A program made the position numbers and the translations under genes. This document shows, piece by piece, positions 16,401-24,530 of a DNA stretch of 64,000 nucleotides (position 1 is the first letter of the stretch; each line of letters starts with the position of its first letter). The DNA comes from Hylemonella gracilis. Its GTDB lineage: Bacteria > Pseudomonadota > Gammaproteobacteria > Burkholderiales > Burkholderiaceae_C. The notes below the pieces were generated by a model. The model did no database searches and had not been told where the DNA came from. It saw only the letters and a list, made by a program, of their open reading frames with translations. Where the stretch lies: contig NZ_CP031395.1 in assembly GCF_004328645.1 (NCBI RefSeq), forward strand, positions 1,389,501 to 1,453,500, given 5' to 3'.

Positions 16401-17155
16401 TGAAGTTGTGCTCTATTTAAGCGACGCAGAGCCTTCCCAAGTGCGCACGCAACGATATCGCGGAAAACAGCATCGTAGGCGCGACGGGCCATGTCTGCAG
16501 TCGCCTGGAACTCACCTCGGCGCGCGACTAACGTTCGCCGGTTGGCCTCCTCGAGAGCGTGCCAATCCGGAGCACCGCATGCAAACGTCACTGGGCCGAG
16601 AAGTTCGGCCTTGAGCTGATCGGGAGGGCTATTCGCGACAAAATACCGAAGCTCCTCAGACAGGGGACGCTTAAGAAGAGCCACGCGGAGCTCTTCAACT
16701 TCGTCTTCGGAGGTGGCAACTTCCCAAGCGATCAGGCCAGCCACTCCGGAAGGCAAAGCATCCTTTTGCTCCTGTCCGATGCCCGATGTTGTCAGAAACA
16801 CGAGCCTTACTTCCCGCCCAGGGTTGCTGGCACGAAGTCTATACAGTGCCTCAATGGCGGCCAGAACATCTGGCGAGTTCAGCGTTATCGATCTGGACTC
16901 GCGCGTGTCTTTTACCTGCGTGGCTCTAAGCACTTCATCGACCCTGCCCGGTTCGCGTAGAAGTTCGGTGTAGTCCTCGGCAACTTCTAGGTAGAGTTCA
17001 TCGTGCGCTCCTAACGCCAACCATGCTGCGGCCGAGGCGTGGAGCTGGTAGACATAGCCCCTAAGCGACGCAGTAGCTTGTCTGCCCAATTCTTCGGGCG
17101 GAACACTCCATATCTGAGACGCATCTCCTAAGTAAGAAACGGGCGTGGTCGGCAT
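13403..17155 (-). CDS. STAND NTPase with N-terminal DUF4297-like nuclease (Avs-like)
   Basis: A 1250-residue protein. Residues 1-200 resemble the DUF4297/Cap4-type nuclease domain: a GYVYQLHA motif at 33-40, E57xxED61 and Q80-V-K82, the usual E...QVK catalytic pattern. A P-loop GQPGSGKT is at 358-365 and a Walker B ICVFIDSW at 419-426, as in STAND NTPases. From about residue 600 to the end the protein is made of helical, HEAT-like repeats that would act as sensor. This effector-NTPase-repeat order is that of Avs antiphage proteins, which detect phage proteins and then cut DNA. It is the last gene of a probable operon with a protease and a CoiA-like nuclease (gap of 109 bases). Confidence 0.75.
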   Translation of the reverse strand: MPTTPVSYLGDASQIWSVPPEELGRQATASLRGYVYQLHASAAAWLALGAHDELYLEVAEDYTELLREPGRVDEVLRATQVKDTRESRSITLNSPDVLAAIEALYRLRASNPGREVRLVFLTTSGIGQEQKDALPSGVAGLIAWEVATSEDEVEELRVALLKRPLSEELRYFVANSPPDQLKAELLGPVTFACGAPDWHALEEANRRTLVARRGEFQATADMARRAYDAVFRDIVACALGKALRRLNRAQLQACLESATAIAVPSSVAVNLLGERVARPITILSVEELRGLAQSLIEIGAPLSIDLLYPAAEASARDALMEAFSIEPRLIEIKPNGDPSSVSLVGLIGLSEKKHVIIGQPGSGKTHALWHAANKLLKAGTTVPLYLPAGQVTGWRDLEVMITEAAPGIELSALFQDPRICVFIDSWSEFSGTAQAGEKRRALRALRSSRLVVTAKFVDIDDGAFKQWSLDLLSPDQVARVFAAAAPSEPLPPSSVIDLLRLPLLLSIQILSGIRSATTGDLLRQFHEHLMHGLPESFTQVLAGAVADLSLAGTRSFGRLVNELQIRSVKAGITDPVSLLRSLGTILERSGQAVPVHDLYWSWLAGRGLLEDAVAKRAISPLRTRESYALAIQAGGRAAESDVNAIVEEDIVLAAVLETSRSVERPLSLLTESFSRAFADPRLAVRNRAAMAALEGSRPDFFRPALEVLAELGRSKLYLPEWKQALRPNALYAQRATLADWLGSPNSDLVLNAIAERGGPEWSPWLEQVAATGRISWAEAAATALGCCGDVPQWVHPHLDTVIASHPWLLRAAATRRSNRSLARFIAIEYERLVESVVALNSSGWIELNRVLVGCGDDDILGLLLSRFPSMGPRAQELLGFAIVECGSPWVARYQRVALATGAAHHHKLAEVLSFEIDDETARAWIAAGHDEAGWRVLIARHGEALLPELIEQLPQSFAGIHHIPALAHMRWLSTAPDTLIDEIWRRLGSPMRPKAMQDVLNATARVYPKGIPHLVMFIAKQPNALPTYHIRQALLLYEDWQKRSGLVLRIKTRDGIEHPFPYWIALHSVMNRWEDHFTPQFLALSPDLAIDCVVHHLDDKRAAAVLMALNGTATYSARLLDRMLAVPSLAALIPQVFADGFDLFPVEALQCCIASSEIDQDSLLYRLAATANPMHRAVHEELMTRVLDAPLQLNNLRYVADMLRAYSREEVLHIIDSSIHFREDCWFWFVRLVEAARGERLINEDGVARH

Positions 17156-17264
17156 GGGGTTGGCTCATTAGAAAAAGAGTGGCATAGCCAGACATGAATT
17201 TTTTGGTTCAATTCACCGCAGGAAGTGTATTTTCCCCACAGGTATGCCAGCTAATCTAGGTCGA

Positions 17265-18062
17265 CTAACCAGAATCCTTGATTGATCCATCCGGATTGAT
17301 CAGCCCTGCTGGACGCAGGAACAAAATGTCGAATGATTCCGCATGTTGATAGATGATCCCTGCGAACTCAAATTGAAGACCACGATCCACAAACGCAGGC
17401 CCTCCGCTAAGCCCACCTAGTTCTTTGAGGGTAATGGCCTTATCGCTGTCTCCACGGGCCACTGATGAAATCCAGTAGTCACGCTCCAATTGGCAGGACA
17501 AGCGATCTGAATGGGAGGTTGTCACCTTAATTCCAGCCGTACTGAATGAGCCGAAAACAAGTTCGTCGTGGGCTACCCATTCTCGCCAAGCACCCGGGAA
17601 CCCACCAAACATAATTGGCTGCCCTACTTCCACTGGTTCCGGGGGCCATTTGGCAGGTCTGATAACGCGACTCCCGATCTCCCCCTCACGCTGAAGAGCA
17701 TCAAGTTGCGCTGTCGTGAGCCGGATCGTGACCAAGTCTGTTGTGTCGTTCTTGCAAACCAGTTGGTCCTCGACCGATATTTCAGTCATTCCGATTTGTA
17801 GCAGCGCATCACCCAACTCGTTGCGCACGTCGTAGTACGCGTCTATGACGTGGGCACAGGTGACAGCGTAGATACCGCTGGGTAGCTCTAAAAGCGTGGC
17901 AGTACCGTTAAAGACTTTGGTTGTACCGCTCTTTCGTGGTCTTCCTCCTAAAAATACAGCTTTGCAATACTGCAACGGGTACTTGACCATGATCTCACCG
18001 CCGGGACCAGTGGCGAAGCGTCGCCCTTGCTCTTCTGACATGAACTGCAACGGATATGTCAC
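17265..18062 (-). CDS. Trypsin-like serine protease in the STAND operon
   Basis: A 265-residue protein with a visible chymotrypsin-fold triad: H71 in AVTCAHVID, D109 in NDTTDLVTI and S219 in GGLSGGPAF. There is no signal peptide, so it is probably cytoplasmic. The GTG at 18062 is 16 bases after the upstream gene; an ATG at 18041 is an equally possible start, and neither has a clear ribosome site. In Avs1 systems a trypsin-like protease accompanies a STAND protein, so a similar role, being switched on by or acting on the neighbouring NTPase, is a reasonable inference. The target is unknown. Confidence 0.75.
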   Translation of the reverse strand: MTYPLQFMSEEQGRRFATGPGGEIMVKYPLQYCKAVFLGGRPRKSGTTKVFNGTATLLELPSGIYAVTCAHVIDAYYDVRNELGDALLQIGMTEISVEDQLVCKNDTTDLVTIRLTTAQLDALQREGEIGSRVIRPAKWPPEPVEVGQPIMFGGFPGAWREWVAHDELVFGSFSTAGIKVTTSHSDRLSCQLERDYWISSVARGDSDKAITLKELGGLSGGPAFVDRGLQFEFAGIIYQHAESFDILFLRPAGLINPDGSIKDSG

Positions 18063-18077
18063 GAGGTTGAAGACGAG

Positions 18078-19214
18078 TTAAAGATCTGGCGGAAAACCGG
18101 GTAACTTAGACGGATCGCTATCGTTGAAGGTTCCTTTCCGCAAATTTCCGATGAAATCGGTGACTGTTGTGACGTCTTTTGCGATCAATGACCTACGATT
18201 AGGCTCAAGTAAAGCAACAGAGGGTGGAAAAAATTCATCCCACCCGTCCCAGCGATTCGGCCAAGGCAGGACACGCACACTCCCCGCCTTCGTCTGGTAA
18301 ACCACCCAGGCTCCTCCATCCTTGAGTGGGAAGAGAAAAAACGAGGCATGAGGCTTTGCATCTGGCGCCCAACTCCAGCCCTGAACTGACTTCGGGGTTA
18401 CCAGAGGAGGACTCAACGCAAAGCGACGCAACTGCTCAAACGCGTCAGTATTGGAGGTCGAGTTGAGCATGCCTTGACGCTGCTGCTTCCGCATCGATTC
18501 CTCTGCCTCTAGCCTGCGATTGGCTTCATCTGCCAATGCATTTACCTCAGCTAGCGCGGCCGAGCGCTGTCCATCCTTATCGGGAAAGTAAATCCATATC
18601 CAGCGCAGCGCATGCTGCAGATATTCAGTCGCGATCTTGGTTGAGGTGACTTCGCCTGGCTTGGGTGCAGGGCACCAGCACAAAAGTTTGAAGGCGTTCG
18701 GGTTGCCGGCTGCCTCATCGCCCAGAGAGGTACCGAGGTTCTCAGCGCGCACGTCGACGAAGATTTCCAGTTGCGCGCCATTGGCAAGAGGAGCCGTCCC
18801 GATCGGATGGGTGCGAGGCGGAAGGGCTTTGGGACCAAAACTATCGGCCCAAGTGATTGCGGCACCTGAAGCCAGCATTAGCCGGGACTCGATCGCTTTG
18901 GAGATACTCCTGCGACCGTAGATATGTGGCCTAGTATCTGTGACATGCTCCAAATGGGCCGGAATCGGGAAGGGTGAGCTCGTGCTCAGAATCTGTAATG
19001 CCAAACGGCGAAGCAAATTGAGGGCACCGGCGAGACACTCTGGCCGCTCTTGGCCGGCAACGTGGGCGAAATGCCAGATGCGAACGGTGCCTTTTTTTGC
19101 TTCAAGACGGCTTGAGCAACTAAGGCAGAAGCACCCACAGGCAAGCCCGGAGGGAACGTCCCCGATGAAACGGGTTTCACCGGTTTCGCTGATTCCTGCA
19201 AAGAGGGTGCTCAT
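18078..19214 (-). CDS. CoiA-like nuclease-related protein, first gene of the STAND operon
   Basis: A 378-residue protein. The N-terminus carries CoiA-type features: a cysteine cluster C26-x-C28-x-C30-x2-C33 in ACGCFCLSC, then KKGTVRIWHFAH with H48 and H51, and a following Cys. CoiA-like proteins combine a Zn-binding module and a PD-(D/E)XK-like nuclease; the nuclease residues are not obvious here. The rest (coiled-coil near 220-255, then a folded C-terminus) is unrecognised. ATG 19214 was preferred to a GTG at 19256 because it gives the MSTLFAG beginning common in the family. It is followed by the protease (16 bases) and the STAND gene. Confidence 0.6.
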   Translation of the reverse strand: MSTLFAGISETGETRFIGDVPSGLACGCFCLSCSSRLEAKKGTVRIWHFAHVAGQERPECLAGALNLLRRLALQILSTSSPFPIPAHLEHVTDTRPHIYGRRSISKAIESRLMLASGAAITWADSFGPKALPPRTHPIGTAPLANGAQLEIFVDVRAENLGTSLGDEAAGNPNAFKLLCWCPAPKPGEVTSTKIATEYLQHALRWIWIYFPDKDGQRSAALAEVNALADEANRRLEAEESMRKQQRQGMLNSTSNTDAFEQLRRFALSPPLVTPKSVQGWSWAPDAKPHASFFLFPLKDGGAWVVYQTKAGSVRVLPWPNRWDGWDEFFPPSVALLEPNRRSLIAKDVTTVTDFIGNLRKGTFNDSDPSKLPGFPPDL

Positions 19215-19477
19215 GAAGGCTTCAGTTCTTTGAAGTGCCCAGAGAGATGGCGTCACAATATGATAAACCTCGGAATTCTGCGCGCATGCAGATAGCTTTC
19301 AAGAGTCAAGGTATCGAGTGACGGACAGTAGGACGTCGATGACCAAACTGTAGGGCTAAGAAGCGGAGTGAGATGCAATGTCCGTTTTGTAGAAGTTACC
19401 CAGGAATTTCATTTGCAAAGTGCCCGCTCGCATCGCGACCGAAAGGCCAAATGAGAGTGGGCATATGTGATGCGTTT

Positions 19478-20410
19478 TCAGGCGGCCTCAGAAGTGACCT
19501 TGATTGCCAGCTTCTGACTCAGGCCAGTTCGATGCTCGGGTTTGTGCTCTTGAGCATGAGGTAGTCGTTGTTCAGGGGAAGCGTTCTGCGCCTGCTCAGA
19601 GTTGTAGAACTCCTCCACGACGCTGGATGCCTCCTCAATCGACTCCTCGAATGCCCCGTTCGCAAAACCCATGCGTGCTGCGTTGTCCAGTCCCTGCTGA
19701 CTGAAACCAGCCTCCAGCCTGGCCTGTGCCAGAACCTTGGCCTGCTTGATGGCCTCTTCGAGTGCCAGCCCAGTTCGAACTGTCAGGTCGACGTAGTAGA
19801 TCGCCGACCGATGGCTCTGAGTGGTGGACTTGCCTCGAATCTTTAGTTCCAGCGGCATAGCTGCCAGCACATCGCCCGAAACGCCCTTGAAGTACTGCAG
19901 GCGTGCCGCCAGCGTGCGGATGGAGTTGAAAGACGTGGTGCGGAAGATGAATGAGCCCAGCTCATCAAGCGTCGCGTCGTCTCCCCCACCATCGATCACC
20001 ACGTTCAGGCGACCATAGGGCTTGCACTTGCCCCAGCCAAAGTCGCAGCCCTCAGGTGACGGACAAGCCATTTCCTTGACGCCATCCTCCGTGGCTCGAC
20101 GACAGGTTTCCCCGTTGCCCACACAGACGGGGCGCCCTGTCTCCTTGTCGAAAGCCGAGAACTCCGCCCGCAGATTCAAGTCCGGGTCATTGAAGAGCAC
20201 CCGTACTGGAATCGAGCGCAGCTTGGCGTTGGCCTCCTTGCGCAGCTTGCCGTCCATTGGATGCAGCATCCAGCCATCACGGTTCTGGACCTGGGTGGTG
20301 ATGGTGAACTGGTCATCCTTTTCCGGCAGACGCTTGCCATTCTTCTCCACCACGCGACCGATGGAGATGCGCCCGATGACGGGCGGGGTGATTGCAAGAC
20401 CTTTGAGCAT
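19478..20410 (-). CDS. Recombination-directionality-factor-like / hydrolase or metal-binding protein of mobile elements
   Basis: A 310-residue protein starting MLKGLAITPPVIGRISIGRV, which I recognise as the family often labelled hydrolase or metal-binding protein in ICEs and plasmids and as related to Gp3-like recombination directionality factors. A cysteine-rich segment (C-V-GNGETC, then CPSPEGC, then CKPYGR, about residues 95-135) may bind metal. AAAGGA lies eight bases before the ATG. It follows the YqaJ nuclease by 21 bases, on the same strand, within a module of mobile-element genes. A role in processing or excision of the element is inferred; direct activity is unknown. Confidence 0.65.
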   Translation of the reverse strand: MLKGLAITPPVIGRISIGRVVEKNGKRLPEKDDQFTITTQVQNRDGWMLHPMDGKLRKEANAKLRSIPVRVLFNDPDLNLRAEFSAFDKETGRPVCVGNGETCRRATEDGVKEMACPSPEGCDFGWGKCKPYGRLNVVIDGGGDDATLDELGSFIFRTTSFNSIRTLAARLQYFKGVSGDVLAAMPLELKIRGKSTTQSHRSAIYYVDLTVRTGLALEEAIKQAKVLAQARLEAGFSQQGLDNAARMGFANGAFEESIEEASSVVEEFYNSEQAQNASPEQRLPHAQEHKPEHRTGLSQKLAIKVTSEAA

Positions 20411-20431
20411 GGGTTGATTCCTTTCTGATGT

Positions 20432-21439
20432 TCAAGATGAAGCGGTGACGAGGAATCGCCGCGCTCCGGGTTTGGTAATGACGTAGCGCTCAGCCAAGTC
20501 AGGGTGATCGGCCAGGAGACGCTTGAGGTCTACGCCCTCGCTGTCCTTGCTGCGCTTCCAGGAGACCTCGCCGGACTCGAAGACGGCCCGACTGGCGTCG
20601 CCCATGGCTTGTTGGATGGATTGAGTGAGCTGGGCTTCTTCTTCCGTCAGTCCAGCGATGCGAGAGCGCAGGGTCAGGAGGTCTGCGAACGTGGTTGACA
20701 GGCTGCGCTCCGAGCTGAAGTCCACCGTCGTTCCCGCGTCACGGGGATAGAGGCACCGCAGAGCCTGGTCCGCCGATTCCGAGCCGTCTGCTGGCGGTGG
20801 GTTTTCGTCCTGCACGTACTTCCAGAAGCGGGCTTCCAGTTCGATGAGGTTGGCAATCAGCGCGTCGTCCCGCTTGATGCGGTGAACCTCCAGTCGCTGA
20901 CCGCAGAGCAGCACAGCCACGTCCGCAGCGCGCTTGCCTGTCACGGCCAGTTGGTGCTGTACCTGGATCTGGACGTACTCGGGCACTCCCTGTTTCCAGA
21001 GCCTGGCGCCGAACTCTCCCGCCGTCTTGCATTCCAGAATCTGGACTTCGGGCACGCTCACGACCTCACGGTCGAGGTTGGCCAGCATGAAGGCGTATCG
21101 GGGATGCTGCAGGATGGCGTTGACCTTGCGCACCTTGTTGCCCGTCTGCTGGGTATAGGCTGCGGCCACGATGGGCTCCAGCAGCGTTCCCCAATAGACG
21201 GGCTCCGTGGTGTCGGTCGGATCTGGCTTCTTGAGATCGATATCCCTGCCAGTCTTTTCCATCCAGAGTTCGAGCTGGCTCTTGTAGGGCGACAGGCCCA
21301 CGGCTGCGGCGGCATCTGAACCGCCGATGCCAGTGCGCCGGACCTCCAGCCAATCCTCCCGCTTGATGTGGCGGGTTTCGACCAGGCGCAAGGCTGGCCG
21401 GCGAGCGGTCCCCGCCGATACCTGCTTGAGATGAGACAT
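20432..21439 (-). CDS. YqaJ-family viral recombinase / exonuclease
   Basis: A 335-residue YqaJ-type (lambda-exonuclease fold) 5'-3' exonuclease. Seen in order: WLEVRRTGIGGSDAAAAVG (about residues 29-47), WGTLLEPIV with its Glu, ANLDREV with a catalytic Asp, and LECKTA, the E-x-K pair, then a QIQVQHQLAVTG motif. Such enzymes resect double-strand ends for single-strand annealing and are common in phages, ICEs and plasmids. GGGAG lies before the ATG. Its neighbours (DUF6878-like, DUF932, RDF-like) support a mobile-element recombination module. A dedicated annealing protein (RecT/Bet) was not recognised nearby. Confidence 0.85.
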   Translation of the reverse strand: MSHLKQVSAGTARRPALRLVETRHIKREDWLEVRRTGIGGSDAAAAVGLSPYKSQLELWMEKTGRDIDLKKPDPTDTTEPVYWGTLLEPIVAAAYTQQTGNKVRKVNAILQHPRYAFMLANLDREVVSVPEVQILECKTAGEFGARLWKQGVPEYVQIQVQHQLAVTGKRAADVAVLLCGQRLEVHRIKRDDALIANLIELEARFWKYVQDENPPPADGSESADQALRCLYPRDAGTTVDFSSERSLSTTFADLLTLRSRIAGLTEEEAQLTQSIQQAMGDASRAVFESGEVSWKRSKDSEGVDLKRLLADHPDLAERYVITKPGARRFLVTASS

Positions 21440-21457
21440 TGGAAACTCCCAATAAAA

Positions 21458-21486
21458 AAGCCCCGCCTGAATCTCAGGCGAGGCTT
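21458..21486 (-). terminator. Rho-independent terminator after the DUF6878-like gene
   Basis: A 13-bp stem (AAGCCTCGCCTGA with one mismatch) and a three-base loop, followed on the minus strand by a run of T. It separates the DUF6878-like gene from the YqaJ gene. Confidence 0.75.
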
Positions 21487-21514
21487 CGGGTTTGCGAAGG
21501 TGATTTCGTTGGGG

Positions 21515-21949
21515 TCAGAGCACGTAGTAGTGGTAGCTGCTCGTCGTGTGGAGCTGTTCGTACTCTAGTTCGAAGCGGTTGTCTTCGACGTGAATGGTCA
21601 CAGTTCCCTTGCCGCCGTCATTGCGCTCCCAGCCCGGGTGGTTCTGACCCACCCAAGCCAAGACGAAATCCTCCAAGGATTTGTGCAAGAGGCAGGCGCT
21701 CTCTTCGAGCTCAAAGCGAACGATGCTGTCCTGGATGCGCTTCAGGACACGGCACTGGATCACCTTCTCGGTTTTGAGCAATCGCGCCATCATCTCCGGC
21801 TCGATGGTTGGCTCTGATACCTTCCCGATTCCGCCACGCCCTTCGTAGTCAATGATGACCGTCCGCATGTCCAACTGATGCAGCCGGACCATCAAGGCTT
21901 CGCGGTTGAACTTCAGCGCTCGCTCGTGAACCTCACGATCTCCGTTCAT
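21515..21949 (-). CDS. Conserved mobile-element protein, DUF6878-like
   Basis: A 144-residue protein. The pattern near residues 90-125 (LEDFVLAWVGQNHPGWERNDGGKGTVTI) resembles the DUF6878 family, for which no function is known to me. It has a nearly ideal ribosome site (AAGGAGGT, five bases from the ATG) and is followed by its own terminator. Found between DUF932 and YqaJ genes, as in other integrative elements, it likely belongs to the element's recombination or anti-restriction set, but nothing in the sequence shows a reaction. Confidence 0.55.
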   Translation of the reverse strand: MNGDREVHERALKFNREALMVRLHQLDMRTVIIDYEGRGGIGKVSEPTIEPEMMARLLKTEKVIQCRVLKRIQDSIVRFELEESACLLHKSLEDFVLAWVGQNHPGWERNDGGKGTVTIHVEDNRFELEYEQLHTTSSYHYYVL

Positions 21950-21981
21950 GAGTACCTCCTTCTTGAAACAAAAAAAGCAAA

Positions 21982-22007
21982 AGCCCGGCAGCTTTCGCTG
22001 TCGGGCT
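21982..22007 (-). terminator. Rho-independent terminator after the DUF932 gene
   Basis: AGCCCGGCAGC/GCTGTCGGGCT stem around a TTTC loop (one G-T pair), followed on the minus strand by a T-rich run. It ends the DUF932 transcript before the next gene starts at 21949. Confidence 0.7.
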
Positions 22008-22030
22008 CTATGACGAGTTGAAAGATCTGC

Positions 22031-23017
22031 TCAGGCCACCAGCTTCAGGGCTTCTTCCCAGGCTTTCTGCTTGATGGCTGCCCCTTGGCCGAACCAGGCT
22101 GCGTCGCGGCGATGGTCATCACTGCGGGCACGGCGGTGATGGTCCACGTACTCGGTAATGCTGTTGAGCAGCCCCCAGGCCGTACCGGTTGCCGAGGCCA
22201 ACTCGGAGCCCTTGCCACGGCCCGCGTACAGCTCCTGAGCGGCCTTGAGGGCGCTGTCATTGACGGTGAGATTGACCCCTTCGTTGCTGTTAACCGGGTA
22301 GGTCAGCACACGACGCAGGAATCCCTCAACCGCTCCATCCTTGATCTTGCAATCGGCCAGAGCCTTCATACGAACCATGAAGCCATCCCAGGAAGAGATG
22401 GCAATGCCGAGCTGACGCTTGACGGCCTGGGCATCGAATTGGCTGCGGTGCATGACCTTGATTGCGCCTTCTCCTTCACGCAGGGCGATTTCCAGCGAGT
22501 TGCTGCACGTCACTCTAAGAGCGGTGAACTTCGCTGTAGTCGCCAGCGTGCCATCGCAAGCCGTTGCCAGCAGCAGATAGCCATTGACCTTGTCACGACC
22601 CTTTAGACAGGCACTTTGGCCGGTCTTGGCCAAGGCCCAGAGCTTGCGGCCTTCTTTGAGGACGCCAGCGGTTTCGAGCTCGAAGCCGCCTGCCTCGGTC
22701 AGGTCGCGGTAGAACTCCAGGATCTCCGAAGGCTGAACGACCTGGAAGCGGCTGGAGACGACCGATAGAGGCATCTTGGTGTCCGAGCGGTAGAGGACTC
22801 GCTGCTCGGGGAAGGCGCGGATCGAGCCTAGGCCACGGTTGCTGTCGTTGCCGTCCTTGCCCTCGTTGGCAATGAACCGGACATCGGCAGATTCGATGCG
22901 CCAGTCCATGCCGGCGCGCTCGGCCCAAACCTCGATGGGTTGCCCGGGCGAGAGTTGGTTGCCCAGGCCATGCCAGGGCGCTTCGTTGGCATAGGCCATC
23001 GTTTGTACGAGATGCAT
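22031..23017 (-). CDS. DUF932 phage/plasmid-like protein
   Basis: A 328-residue member of the DUF932 / phage-plasmid-like family (TIGR03299 type). Diagnostic stretches are MAYANEAPWHGLG (near residue 7), LYRSDTKMPLSVVSSRFQVVQP (about 74-95) and a DGTLATTAKFTALRVTCSNSLEIAL block (about 154-178). The family is frequent on plasmids, phages and ICEs and has been linked to recombination or anti-host functions without a proven reaction. GGAG precedes the ATG by about eight bases. Flanked on both sides by terminators, so it seems to be transcribed on its own. Confidence 0.8.
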   Translation of the reverse strand: MHLVQTMAYANEAPWHGLGNQLSPGQPIEVWAERAGMDWRIESADVRFIANEGKDGNDSNRGLGSIRAFPEQRVLYRSDTKMPLSVVSSRFQVVQPSEILEFYRDLTEAGGFELETAGVLKEGRKLWALAKTGQSACLKGRDKVNGYLLLATACDGTLATTAKFTALRVTCSNSLEIALREGEGAIKVMHRSQFDAQAVKRQLGIAISSWDGFMVRMKALADCKIKDGAVEGFLRRVLTYPVNSNEGVNLTVNDSALKAAQELYAGRGKGSELASATGTAWGLLNSITEYVDHHRRARSDDHRRDAAWFGQGAAIKQKAWEEALKLVA

Positions 23018-23037
23018 GTAGGTGCTCCAAAAGGCAT

Positions 23038-23068
23038 AAAGCCCGGTCAGCTTGCGCTGCCGGGCTTT
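23038..23068 (-). terminator. Rho-independent terminator after the zinc-ribbon gene
   Basis: AAAGCCCGG-CAGC stem with one bulged base and a short TTGC-type loop, between 23107 and 23017 on the minus strand. It closely resembles the terminator at 21982-22007. Confidence 0.65.
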
Positions 23069-23106
23069 GTGAGGTGAGGAATGAAAAGATGAAGAGGAAG
23101 CGGAAT

Positions 23107-23457
23107 TCAGTCTTGAGACACGCTGAAGGTGTGATCACAACGCAAGCAGTGGTAGTTGTCGAGGACGTTGCTGTCCACGACATCTCCCAGCGCGCTGCCA
23201 GCCATACCGCCGACCGTGCCTCCGGCAATACCTGCGAAGACTGCTCCCAGAAAACCGCCCACAGCTGAACCAACGGGGCCGGCAATCGCGCCGACCATTG
23301 CGCCCGCTCGCGCGCCGGACAGCGCCGAGAAGAATCCACCAACTGATCCTGCGGCCGCGCCGACCGCACTGCCGACGCGACGGCCTCGGTTCAGGGTTTC
23401 GATATTGAAAGAATTGCACTTGGGGCAAGCCATGGGCCTGCCCGGGAAATGGGACAT
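23107..23457 (-). CDS. Small glycine-zipper membrane protein with two CxxC zinc-ribbon halves
   Basis: A 116-residue protein starting at ATG 23457, which has AGGAG five bases upstream. It has CPKC near the N-terminus and CLRC near the C-terminus; between them lies a roughly 60-residue Gly/Ala-rich segment (GSAVGAAAGSVGG ... GGTVGGMAG) that fits a pair of glycine-zipper membrane helices. The two CxxC pairs could form one zinc ribbon on the cytoplasmic side. Function unknown; such small proteins occur with mobile-element modules. An upstream in-frame start at 23511 was rejected for lack of a ribosome site. Confidence 0.6.
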   Translation of the reverse strand: MSHFPGRPMACPKCNSFNIETLNRGRRVGSAVGAAAGSVGGFFSALSGARAGAMVGAIAGPVGSAVGGFLGAVFAGIAGGTVGGMAGSALGDVVDSNVLDNYHCLRCDHTFSVSQD

Positions 23458-23771
23458 ATTCACTCCTGAGTGGGATGCGCCGGTGCAACAAAGCACAGAC
23501 GAAGGAACCACTATTGGTCCGCTCAGGTAGGGAATATGTGTCTGAAAAAAAATAGAAACCTGAGGTGCTTAGCTCCCCCCCATCATTCCGCCAATCGACT
23601 CTTCGGGCCTTAGCGAAAGCAAGAATGGTTAGACAATAGCCTCAGATTTTTTGTTCCACTTCTTATGGCAACGGGTGGCCTCCCAGCTATTTGGAGAGGG
23701 CCAAAATCGTTGCCTCAACACTAAAGCCGTTTGCATCGCGGAGGGCAAAATAGGGCAGGTACACTTGCGCA

Positions 23772-24530
23772 ATGAAAAATCTTCGTGCAGTCACGAAGGG
23801 CATCCTAAACCGCGTCGAAGAACTTAGCGGCAAGAGCATCCAGTTCGTGCGTGACGAGAATCTTCCTCTTCTTGCAACGCTGCAAATAGCTCGGAACGGC
23901 GCGGAGTTTCATGTCCTTCGCTATCAGCCGAGCAACGATCCGCTCGACTACTTAATCGCCTACCAGGCCGGCTTCCTCTTGCGTATGCTCGAGAATCCAC
24001 CGACACATCGATTCGACTTCGCCCCCTCCCCAGAGGCAGGAAAGTGGGTCGAACCGCTGGTGGCAGCGGGCCAGCCGTTAGATGCACCCGATCGGCAGAT
24101 GCTGCCGGAGTTCTCCAAGATTGTTGCCCAGTGGGCTCTGATGAACTTGCGGTCGTTCCCTGTCGGGATGCGTATCGACCAGTGGATAGCGTCCGAGTGC
24201 CAGGAACTGCTAGAACTACAAGCTTCGAGCATTTCTCTACAGCAACAGCAGAACGTTGACTTGCTAGCTTTCCGTAAGGGGAAACTGACTATCCCGACTA
24301 CCCTGATGGGCAGCATCGCGGCTTATGCCCTGTTCGCGGACCGCCTGACTGGCCAGGGGACATACGCCATTCCCTATGGTGCGGCGGGCGTGCTTTCTTA
24401 CGGAGAGCAACTGCTTAAACTTTGGGAAACTGTGCCATCGGGCGCTCAGCACGACTGCGAGCTGGTTGACCAATGGGCGGAAGCCCAAGGCCTTTCCGGC
24501 TGGTACACCTGGATTCCCTACCGCCCATGA
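23772..24530 (+). CDS. Unknown protein, first gene of the TPR-DUF2075-MazG operon
   Basis: A 252-residue soluble protein that I do not recognise. The N-terminal part (about residues 30-100: FHVLRYQPSNDPLDYLIAYQAGFLLRMLE) has the mixed strand-helix look of a peptidase-like fold but lacks an HExxH or other catalytic motif. The rest is helical. The stop overlaps the next ATG (ATGA), so it is translationally coupled to the TPR gene. The 240-base gap to the divergent gene at 23457 should hold the operon promoter. Base use is a little lower in GC than the core genes at 32-40 kb. Confidence 0.6.
   Translation: MKNLRAVTKGILNRVEELSGKSIQFVRDENLPLLATLQIARNGAEFHVLRYQPSNDPLDYLIAYQAGFLLRMLENPPTHRFDFAPSPEAGKWVEPLVAAGQPLDAPDRQMLPEFSKIVAQWALMNLRSFPVGMRIDQWIASECQELLELQASSISLQQQQNVDLLAFRKGKLTIPTTLMGSIAAYALFADRLTGQGTYAIPYGAAGVLSYGEQLLKLWETVPSGAQHDCELVDQWAEAQGLSGWYTWIPYRP

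Noticed and set aside
19373..19564. Small plus-strand frame starting MQCPFC that looks like a zinc finger
   Set aside because: Half of it overlaps the RDF-like gene in antisense and no ribosome site or homology supports it.
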